Of a stretch of DNA of 64,000 nucleotides, positions 56,627-64,000 are shown piece after piece. Position 1 is the first letter of the stretch. Each line of letters begins with the position of its first letter. Where the stretch lies: contig NC_134097.1 of the NCBI RefSeq assembly GCF_000715075.1, forward strand, positions 126,602,997-126,666,996. Direction: 5' to 3'. The stretch is from Nicotiana tabacum. Lineage: Eukaryota; Streptophyta; Magnoliopsida; Solanales; Solanaceae. The position numbers were made by a program, and so were the translations under genes. The notes below the pieces were generated by a model, which searched no databases, was not told the origin of the DNA, and saw only the letters and a list, made by a program, of their open reading frames with translations.

Positions 56627-57190
56627 GTTATGGTTACAGCTCCAGTTGCTACCCCACCTACTCAGCCAGCTAGATGTGGAGGTCGGGGAGGTAGAGGTCG
56701 CCCTAGAGGGGGAGGCCAGGCCCAATACTATTCCCTTCCTGCCCGTACCGAGGTTGTTGCCTCCGATTCTGTCATCACAGGTATTGTACTGGTTTGTCAC
56801 AGAGATGTATCGGTTCTATTCGATCCAGGATCCACTTATTCTTATGTGTCTTCTTATTTTGCTCCGCATTTGGGTGTACCTCAGGATTCTTTGAGTTTCC
56901 CTGTTTATGTTTCTACTCCTGTGGGAGATTCTCTTGTTGTGGATCACATTTATCAGTCGTGTGTGATTGCTCTTAGTGCTTTTGTGACTAGAGCCGATTT
57001 GTTATTGCTCAGCATGGTAGATTTTGATGTTATCTTGGGTATGGACTGGTTCTCGCCCCATTATGCTATTCTTGATTGTCACGCCAAAATCATGACGTTG
57101 GCTATGCCAGGTGTACCATGAGTAGAGTGGAGGGGTACATTAGATCATACTTCCAGTAGAGTTATTTCTTTCATAAAGGCTCAACGAATG
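56627..57190 (+). pseudogene. Chromovirus protease
   Basis: Retropepsin-like. LFDPGSTYSYVSSYFAPHLG (about 56815-56875) has the active-site D-P-G-S pattern seen in chromoviruses, and VDFDVILGMDWFSPHYAILD (57020-57080) is the conserved C-terminal block. A Gly/Arg-rich segment precedes it (56675-56725). TAG at about 56624 and TGA at about 57119 break the frame. Confidence 0.85.
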
Positions 57191-58140
57191 GTTGAGAAGG
57201 GGTGTGACACGTATCTAGCTTATGTGAGAGATGTCAGTATTGATACCCCTTCAATTGATTGGGTCCCAGTAGTACGAGATTTTTCTGATATGTTCCCAAC
57301 TGACCTTCCAGGCATGCTGCCCGATAGAGATATTGATTTTGGCATTGATCTGTTGTCGGGCACTCAGCCCATTTCTATTCCGCCATATCGTATGGCCCCT
57401 CCTGAGTTTAAGGAGTTAAAGGATCAGTTATAGGAATTGCTTGATAAGGGTATTATTAGGCCCAGTGTATCACCTTGGGGTGCTCTTGTCTTGTTTGTGA
57501 AGAAGAAGGATGGTTCTATGCGTATGTGCATTGATTATTGCTAGTTGAAAAATGTTACAGTGAAGAACTGTTATCCTTTGCCTCATATTAATGATTTGTT
57601 TGACCAGCTTTAGGGTGCCCGAGTGTTTTCTAAGATTGACTTGTGCTTAAGTTACCATCAATTGAAGATTTGGGAGCCAGATATCCTGAAGACTGCTTTC
57701 AGGACTTAGTATGGTCATTACGAGTTCCATGTTATGTCTTTTGGGCTGACCAATGCCCCAGCAGCCTTTATGCATTTGTTGCACAGTGTGTTCCGGCCAT
57801 GTCTTGACTCGTTCGTCATTGTCTTTATTGTTGATATTATAGTGTAATCCTGGAGTCGGGAAGATCATGAGCAGCACTTGAGGACAATGCTCCACACTTT
57901 GAGAGAGAAGAAGTTATATGCTAAGTTCTCGAAATGTGAGTTTTTGATGGATTCCGTTGCATTCTTGGGTCACGTGGTTTCTAGTGAGGGGATAAAGGTG
58001 GATCCAAAGAAAGTGGAAGCAGTGCAGAGTTGGCCCAGACCATCCTCAGCTATAGAGATCCGCAATTTTCTTGGCTTGACGTCGTTACTACCGTCGTTTT
58101 GTTGAGGGGTTCTCATTGATTGCAGCCCCTATGACTAGGA
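57191..58140 (+). pseudogene. Chromovirus reverse transcriptase, active site mutated
   Basis: Fingers and palm are recognisable: [67 protein letters not shown] and [15 protein letters not shown]. The catalytic tetrad, normally F/Y-I-D-D, reads FIVD (about 57826-57840), so the first Asp is Val. Stops at 57431, 57542, 57611, 57707 and 57844 and a frameshift near 58080 finish the inactivation. The thumb (KFSKCEFLMDSVAFLGHVVS) is well kept. Confidence 0.88.
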
Positions 58141-58620
58141 TAACCTAGAAGGGTGCTCCGTTCCTGTAGATAAAAGAGTGTGGGGCGAGCTTTTAGAAGC
58201 TCAAGATAGCTTTGACTACAACCCCAGTTTTGATATTACTTACAGGTTCGTGGTCTTATACTGTCTATTGTGATGCCTCGAGGATTGGCCTTGGAGCGGT
58301 ATTGATGCAGGACGATAGGGTAATTGCCTATGCGTCCCGATAGTTGAAGGTACATGAGACGAATTACCCTTTCCATGATCTCAAGTTAGTTGCTATTATT
58401 CACGCCCTGAAGATCTGGCGTCATTATTTGTACGATGTGCCTTGTGAGATTTATACTGATCACCGGAGTTTGTAGCATCTGTTCAAGTAGAAAGATCTTA
58501 ATTTGCACCACAGGAGGTGGTTAGAGCTGCTGAAAGACTATGACATCACTATTTTTTATCACCCGGGTAAGGCCAATGTGGTGGCCGATGCTTTGAGTCA
58601 CTGGGAAAAGAGTTTGGAGA
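58141..58620 (+). pseudogene. Chromovirus RNase H
   Basis: YTVYCDASRIGLGAVLMQ and AYASR (58255-58345), [20 protein letters not shown] (58375-58440) and YTDHRSL (about 58455) give the D-E-D pattern of retroelement RNase H. Followed by the usual [20 protein letters not shown] tether. TAG codons at 58146, 58167, 58194, 58341, 58473 and 58488 interrupt it. Confidence 0.85.
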
Positions 58621-59940
58621 GTTTGGCTTATTTACCAGCAGCAGAGAGGCCCACAGTGATGGATGTTCAGGCCTTAGCCAGCCAATTTGTGAGACTGGAT
58701 CTTTCGGAGCCTAGTCGGGTTCTAACCTGCGTGGTTTCTTGGTATTCCTTGTTTGATCGCATCAAGGAGCGTCAGTTTGATTACCCCTATTTGCTTGTCC
58801 TCAAGGACAAGGTTTAGCATGGTGATGCCAGAGTTGTGACTATTGGTGATGATGGGGTATTGAGGATGCAGGGTCAGATTGTGCACCCAATGTTGATGGG
58901 CTTTGGGAGTTGATTCTAGAGAAGGACCATAGTTTGCGGTATTCCATTCATCCAGGTACCGCGAAGATGTACCAGGATTTGAAGTAGCACTATGGATGGA
59001 GGCGGATGAAGAAAGATATAGTTGGGTTTGTAGCTCGGTGCCTCAATTGTCAGCAGGTAAAGTATGAGCACTAGAGACCGGGTAGGTTGCTTCAGCAGAT
59101 AGAGATTCCGAAGTGGAAGTGGGAGCAGATCACCATGGACTTTGTAGTTGGGCTCACACAGACTTTGTGAAAGTTCGATGCCATTTGGGTGATTGTGGAT
59201 CGACTGACCAAGTCCGCACACTTCATTCTTGTGTGTACTACTTATTCTTCGGAGCGTTTGGCGGAGATTTATATTCGGGAGATTGTTCGTCTACATGGTA
59301 TTCCAGTTTCCATCATTTCAGATAGAGGTACTCAGTTCACATCACGGTTCTGGAGGGCCGTTCAGCATGAGTTGGGTACTCGGGTGGAGTTGAGTACAAC
59401 ATTTCACCCTCAGACGGACGGACAGTCCGAGCGCACTAGTCAGATTCTTAAGGATATGCTACATGTGTGTGTGATTGAGTTTGGAGTTTTTTGGTATCAG
59501 TTCTTGCCATTGTCGGAGTTTGCCTACAACAACAGCTATCAGTCCAGCATTCAGATGGCACCGTATAAGGCTTTATATGGTAGGAGGTGTAGATCTCTGG
59601 TGGGTTGGTTTGAGCCAGGTGAGGCTAGATTATTGGGCACAGACTTGGTTCAGGATGCTTTGGAGAAGGTTAAGGTGATTCAGGATAGACTCCGTACAGC
59701 CTAGTCCAGACAGAGGAGTTATGCGGACCAGAAGGTTCGTGATGTTTCCTATATGGTTGGAGGGCGGTTTCTGCTTCGGGTTTCGACTATGAAGGGCGTT
59801 ATGAGATTCGGGAAGAAAGGGAAGTTGAGTCTGAGGTTTATTGGTCCTTTTGAGATATTACGGCGTGTTGGAGAGGTTGCTTATGAGCTTGGCTTACCTC
59901 CCATCTTGGCAGGAGTTCACGGTTATCCGTCGCACGTGTT
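58621..59940 (+). pseudogene. Chromovirus integrase
   Basis: The zinc finger is partly decayed (CLNCQQ-like segment near 59040). The core is better: WVIVDRLTKSAHFI, IISDRGTQFTSRFW, TTFHPQTDGQSERTSQILKD and LPLSEFAYNNSYQSS give D-D-E. The C-terminal GPFEILRRVGEVAYEL part follows, with GKLSLRF before it (59818-59900). Interrupted at 58815, 58985, 59072, 59168 and 59702. Confidence 0.87.
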
Positions 59941-60140
59941 GGATTTCAGTTCAGTTTAGTTGAACAAGGATCTATCTTATGTTGAGGAGCCAATGGCAAT
60001 ATTGGACAGGTAGGTTCGAAAGCTGAGGTCAAAGAACACTGTATCAGTGAAGGTTCAGTGGCGGGGTCAGCCGGTCGAGGAGGCGACCTAGGAGACCGAG
60101 CAGGATATGCGCAGCCGTTACCCTCATCTTTTCACTACTT
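59941..60140 (+). pseudogene. Chromovirus chromodomain
   Basis: SYVEEPMAILDR, VRKLRSKNTVSVKVQWRGQP and EQDMRSRYPHLF form a C-terminal chromodomain. In this clade it directs integration to heterochromatin through modified histone H3. TAG at 59957, 60011 and 60089 cut it off; the last stands where the domain normally has an aromatic Trp. Confidence 0.82.
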
Positions 60141-60183
60141 CAGGTATGACACTATGCTCGTTCGAGGACGAATGAAAGTTTAA

Positions 60184-60194
60184 GTGTAGGAGGA
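60184..60194 (+). promoter_or_regulatory. Polypurine tract of the chromovirus
   Basis: GTGTAGGAGGA directly before the 3' LTR start TGTAACGACC. It follows CGAGGACGAATG, a sequence also found near the PPT of NA-1 and, reversed, of NA-2. Confidence 0.8.
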
Positions 60195-62932
60195 TGTAAC
60201 GACCTGGCTGATTGTTTTAAGAATTTATGCCCCGATCTCCTGTTAACTTTTTTCCTCGTATTTGTTTCTGCTATTTTGATTCGCTGGGATGTTTAGTTTT
60301 AAGTTTCGGAGTGTTTTGGGACACTTAGTCCCTAAATGAGAGCTTAAGCTTTAGAACTTGGACCGTAGTCAGAGCAGTGTGAAGATGGGCTCGGAATAGA
60401 ATTATGTTGGTTCCGTTAGCTCCGTTGTCTTAAGGGCGTGTTCGAATTGTGTTTTGGAGGTTCGAAGCTTAATTAGGCTTGAATTGCCAAGAGTTGAATT
60501 TTTGAAGTTTCCGGTTTAATAGTGAGATTTTGATATCGGAGTCGGAATGGAATTCCGGAAGTTGGAGTAGCTCCGTAATGTTTATTGTGACGTGTTTGCA
60601 AAATTTCAGGTCATTCGGACGAGGTTTGATAGACTTTTTTATCGAAAGCGTAATTTGAGAGTTTTTGGAGTTCTTAGGCTTGAATCCGAGGTTAAATTGG
60701 TGTTTTGATGTTGTTTTGAGCATTCCAAAGATTGGAACAAGTTTTAATGATGTTTTAGGATTAGTTGGCTTGTTTAGTTGAGGTTCCGGGGGCCTCGGGT
60801 GTGTTTCGGATGCTCAACAGGTCATTTTTGGACTTGGAAAATTTGCAAAAAAATTGCAGCAACTCAGTTCTGGTTTCCTTCTTCGCGTTCGAGAGTGGGG
60901 TCTCGCGTTCGCGAAGAGGACCTGGGGATGGAGGAGGTTTAATGCTTCACGTTCGCGAAGGTGCTCCCGCATTCGCGAAACTGGGAGGTCTTATACCTAT
61001 GCGTTCGCGATGCTGGTCCCGCATTCACATAGGAGGAGGAAACTAGGTCATCGCGTTCGCAACCGGGGAAAACTGGACCCAAGTGGAGTTGTACTTCGTG
61101 AACGCGAGGGTCCTTCCACATTTGCGAAGAAGGAAATACCTGGGCATATTTTAAAAATCCAAATTCGAGGATTTAAGCCATAATTCATATTTTGGACTTG
61201 GGGGCTCGGGAAATTGCGATTTTTGAAGAGATTTTCACCTGGGCGATTTGGCTAAGTAATTCCTACTCGGTTTAGACTAATTTTTATGAATCTACACTTA
61301 AATCCATCCTTTAATTTCGAATTTATGGTGGGAAATTGGGGGAAAGTTCTTAGGCCTAAATTTCGAGTTTCGATTGGGAATTTGACATTAGATTTGGATA
61401 TAGTTAGACTCGTGAGAGTATGAGGACTCTGAAAATATAAATTTTACCCAATTCCGAAATGTGGGCCCTAGGGGCATTTTGGTTATTTTTCCTAATTTTG
61501 CGTATTAGCTTAGAATTTATTTGTAGAATCAGTTACTTGAAGTGTTATTTACATTATGCAATTGAATTGAATAGATTTGGGCCATTTGGAGTCGAGTACT
61601 CTTGTCTAGAACGTAGTTTCGGGTTGATTTTGAGCCGGTTCGAGGCAAGTGCCTTGCTTAACCTTGTGTGGGGGAACTCCCCTTAGGATTTGGTATTATT
61701 GATATTTCAAATGCCTTGTACGTAAGGTGACGAGTGCGTACTTGTGCTAATTGTTGAAAAATCCGATTTTCATTAAGTCATTTTAATTGTGTTTTCCTTT
61801 TCCTGTTTATACTACTTGTAATTTAAGCATGTTTCTAGCTTAAGGAAGCATGTCTAATTGACTTGTTTGTTTTACTTGCTCAAACTGCCTTATTTGGATT
61901 ATGTGCAGCATGCTAGGCTAGACATACCTATTTTACCTTGGTATGGAATTGAATTGAATTGTATATTCTTCGTGTTGTTGCTGTGTGTTTACTTTGGGAC
62001 TACGGGACGGTATCCCGGGAGATCCCCCTGTATGTTTACTTTGGGACTACGAATCGGTATTCCGGGAGATCCCCCTACACTTTTATATTGGAACTACGGG
62101 ACTACACCTGGCAGATTCCCCATGTACTGAGAATTTACATTTGGGACTATGGATTGGTATTCCGGGAGATTCCTGCACATGATGAGTTGGACTACGGGAC
62201 GGTATCCCGGGAGATCCATTGGGTATTTATATTTGGGACTACAAGATGGTATCCTGGGAGATCCCCGGTTGTTATCTCTGTGTTGAGCTATATTCCTTTC
62301 TGTGTTCCTTTGTCTCTGTTGTAGTTGTTACTGTTCTTTCTACCCTGTGTTACTTTTAATGTTGCACCTTCTTATATTGTCTTGTCCTACACTGTTATAC
62401 CTTATATTTCATCTAACCTTAGTAGGGCCCTGACCTTCCTCATCACTACCCGACCGAGGTTAGGCTTGGCACTTACTGAGTACCGTTATGGTGTACTCAT
62501 GCCCTTTATGCGCATGTTTTTCATGTGCAGATCCAGGTACCTCGACTTAGTCCTATCACCCTTGAGGCGAGGCGACTTTTCCAGAGACTTCAAGGTATAT
62601 CTGCCGCGTCTGCGGACCAAGGAGTCCGCTTCTATTCTCTCTTTAAGTATTAGCCTTTCTGTATTTTCTTTTGTTGGACATTCTGGAGTAGATACTTGTA
62701 GACATCCAAAAGCTTGTGATTTCATGAGATTCCGAGTTTTGGGAAATGTTGTTAGATTCAAGAGTTTGTATTGTATATGTCGAGCGGCATTCTTAAATAC
62801 TGTTCATTTTGTTATTTTGATTTTAATTATTTCTTCCGCAAATTGTTTATTTTCGCATTTTTTAGGCTTACCTAGTCATAGAGACTAGGTGTTGTAACGA
62901 TAGTTCATAGAGGGAGAACTGGGGTCGTGACA
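60195..62932 (+). repeat. 3' LTR of the chromovirus
   Basis: 2738 bp, matching 52513-55254 with many substitutions and several small indels (for example CTTAGTCCTATCACCC near 62550, absent in the 5' copy). Same TTCGCGAA cluster (60880-61130) and GGGACTACGG array (61990-62260). Ends GTCGTGACA. Confidence 0.92.
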
Positions 62933-62937
62933 CTGGA

Positions 62938-63110
62938 GAGCAAAGGAATTCATTTCAAGTTCAAGAATCAGGCGCCCACCTGGAGAACAAAGGAATTCAT
63001 TGGATGTTTAAGAATTAGGTGCCCACCTGGAGAACAAGGGAATTGATTTCAAAGTTTAAGGCGCCCGCCTGGGAAACGAGGGAACACATTTCAGAGTTAA
63101 GTCCAAGGCA
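62938..63110. repeat. Minisatellite of Ogre-2 (right part, about 3.5 units)
   Basis: Continues the array interrupted at 52512, with the same CAGGCGCCCACCTGGAGAA core, then decays into GCGCCCGCCTGGGAAACGAG. Together the array has about 16 units. Confidence 0.9.
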
Positions 63111-63563
63111 ACGGCAGGAACCCTCCTGAAGAATGGGGTCAAATGCTAGTTAGAAATAACAGAAGCTCGCCTATAGAGTGCGAGTCAATAGTTTGAGATG
63201 CACTACAGAACTGCAGAAGTTTCAAGATCAAGTTTGAAGACATATAGATAGGAATCTTATCACTCATAGATCATAGATTAGCGTAGCTTCTTTTTATTTT
63301 TATTTTGGTGTAATAAGGAGTTCAGCAAGCAGTAGTAGCGGCAGTAGCAGTAGCAGTGAAATCACAGCTTCTCGGTAGTCCCAGCTACCAACTTCCAGAA
63401 CTACACTGACATGATTCTTTTATAGCCAAGGATATGTAGGCAACTTCAGAAGCAAGGTTCGGTCACATCTTTCAAAAAATGCTTCCCATGGAGTATCCAT
63501 GCAGGCAAAAATCACTCGTATTCGCTCACTTTATCTTTGCCCAAAAACTCTTCGTGTTTCCGA
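63111..63563 (+). other. End of the Ogre-2 3' UTR
   Basis: Non-coding. Matches 1100-1570 of Ogre-1, including a CAG-type triplet run (AGTAGCGGCAGTAGCAGTAG) and the structured motif at 63396-63462. Confidence 0.75.
63396..63462 (+). ncRNA. Candidate structured RNA motif, Ogre-2 3' copy
   Basis: CCAGAAC...GGTTCGG with a 4 bp closing stem (GAAC/GTTC), a TTCTT/AAGGA inner stem, and the core GATATGTAGG. It ends about 115 nt before the LTR, as in Ogre-1. Confidence 0.5.
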
Positions 63564-63578
63564 GAAAAGAGGGGCAAC
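63564..63578 (+). promoter_or_regulatory. Polypurine tract of Ogre-2
   Basis: GAAAAGAGGGGCAAC directly before TGTGAGCACG. It confirms that the LTR starting at 63579 is the 3' LTR. Confidence 0.8.
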
Positions 63579-64000
63579 TGTGAGCACGTGATTTTTGCCC
63601 AACCCAAAATACTCCTACAAAATCACAAAATAGATTTTTGTAGTTTATTTTAATTTTTTATAGAATGTTTTAGGAATATTTGTTTAACTATACGCATTTT
63701 AGGTACATTTTTTGCATAGAAAATACCAAAAATTATATATTCGAGTTTCATACATTGCATTCTTAGTTTGGTAGTTGAATTTTAGTTTAATTGTTAATTA
63801 ATCGTATCAACAAAACAAAATTAAAAAAAAGTATATATATTGTTCCATTTTTTTAAGTTTTAGTTTTAGTGCTTTTCTTTCATTAGTTCTAAAATCAATT
63901 AATCATTTTAGTGTTGGAATTAGCTAATTGAATCAATTTCATTATTAGGGCTTGTTTGGGATTTAATTTAGGTTTAATTAAATTTATTAGTGATTGGTAA
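63579..64000 (+). repeat. 3' LTR of Ogre-2 (first 422 bp)
   Basis: Starts TGTGAGCACGTG and follows 28090-28520 closely, with a few substitutions and 1-12 bp length changes in A/T runs. The remaining 3 kb or so lies beyond the window. Confidence 0.92.

Larger units (their letters stand above)
52508..62937 (+). mobile_element. Full-length Tekay/Del-like chromovirus
   Basis: Target duplications CTGGA at 52508-52512 and 62933-62937. LTRs 52513-55254 (2742 bp) and 60195-62932 (2738 bp) start TGTAACGACC and end GTGACA (GTGAGA in the 5' copy). The PBS is for initiator tRNA-Met and the PPT is at 60184-60194. The 4.9 kb interior has gag, protease, RT, RNase H, integrase and a C-terminal chromodomain in gypsy order. 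Element size and LTR length fit Tekay/Del. About 20 stops in the coding region, mostly TAG. LTRs differ by many substitutions and small indels, so it is clearly older than NA-1. Confidence 0.94.
28090..64000 (+). mobile_element. Ogre-2: giant Tat/Ogre-like retrotransposon, incomplete at right
   Basis: 5' LTR 28090-31601, tRNA-Arg PBS, 5' leader, ORF1, gag, protease, a probable intron, RT, dual RNase H, integrase, long 3' UTR with minisatellites, PPT, and a 3' LTR starting at 63579. Extra ORF1 upstream of gag, tRNA-Arg primer, dual RNase H, an intron before RT and a very large size are recognised hallmarks of Ogre elements. Without NA-2 (about 8.2 kb) and the chromovirus (10.4 kb) it would be about 20 kb. 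It inserted 3' to integrase of fragment G. All frames are broken and the RT active-site region is missing, so it is dead, though its RNA may still be made. Confidence 0.9.

Noticed and set aside
61858..62888. Overlapping frames in the chromovirus 3' LTR, some with hydrophobic stretches
   Set aside because: They follow the GGGACTACGG repeats and LTR sequence; the 5' LTR has shifted or broken versions.
1..64000. Search for a host gene, rRNA, tRNA or organelle DNA
   Set aside because: All frames with recognisable domains are transposable-element proteins; no other coding or RNA-gene signature was seen by eye.

Overview
This is a gene-free, repeat-on-repeat stretch of a plant nuclear genome, most likely from Solanaceae. 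The assignment is an inference from the families present: giant Tat/Ogre-like Ty3/gypsy elements with tRNA-Arg primer sites, a Tekay/Del-type chromovirus, and a CACTA (En/Spm) transposon with plant-type TNP2 and TNPA genes. I found no host gene, rRNA, tRNA or CRISPR. Every coding remnant belongs to a transposable element, and every polyprotein is broken.

Layout, left to right. (1) 1-15377 is the 3' end of an Ogre-like element (Ogre-1): a 25-unit minisatellite, the rest of the 3' UTR, a polypurine tract, and the 3' LTR. That LTR is split by a young non-autonomous LTR retrotransposon (NA-1, 4245-13565, TSD AGTTA). (2) Ogre-1 ends inside the pol gene of an older Tat-lineage element (fragment G: 15378-15414 plus 25918-28089). 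(3) Fragment G is split by a nearly complete 10.5 kb CACTA transposon (15415-25917, TSD GGT). It has a two-exon transposase gene and a multi-exon TNPA-like gene, each with one clear premature stop. (4) A second Ogre-like element (Ogre-2) runs from 28090 past the window end: 5' LTR, tRNA-Arg PBS, 5' leader, ORF1, gag, protease, G-patch-like segment, a probable intron, RT, two RNase H domains, integrase, a long 3' UTR with several tandem arrays, PPT and the start of the 3' LTR.

Ogre-2 carries two nested insertions. One is a minus-strand non-autonomous element (NA-2, 39605 to about 47846), related to NA-1 and inserted between RT and RNase H with loss of flanking sequence. The other is a full-length Tekay/Del-like chromovirus (52513-62932, TSD CTGGA), inserted into the 3' UTR minisatellite. 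Without these insertions Ogre-2 would be about 20 kb, normal for an Ogre. Relative order: fragment G is oldest; Ogre-1, CACTA and Ogre-2 entered it; the chromovirus and NA-2 entered Ogre-2; NA-1 entered the Ogre-1 LTR. NA-1 is young, with about 34 differences in 2696 bp between its LTRs by hand count.

The most unusual signals are RNA-level structures in the Ogre-like elements. Two abutting hairpins near the LTR 3' end keep their loops while the stems change in a compensating way between Ogre-1 and Ogre-2. A roughly 65 nt motif that can fold as a three-way junction recurs in the 5' leader, just after integrase and just before the PPT. Also notable are a candidate intron between protease and RT, a second tRNA-Arg-complementary site inside an LTR, a perfect 14-bp-arm palindrome upstream of a TATA box, and a strong bias of chromovirus stop codons to TAG at expected CAG positions.
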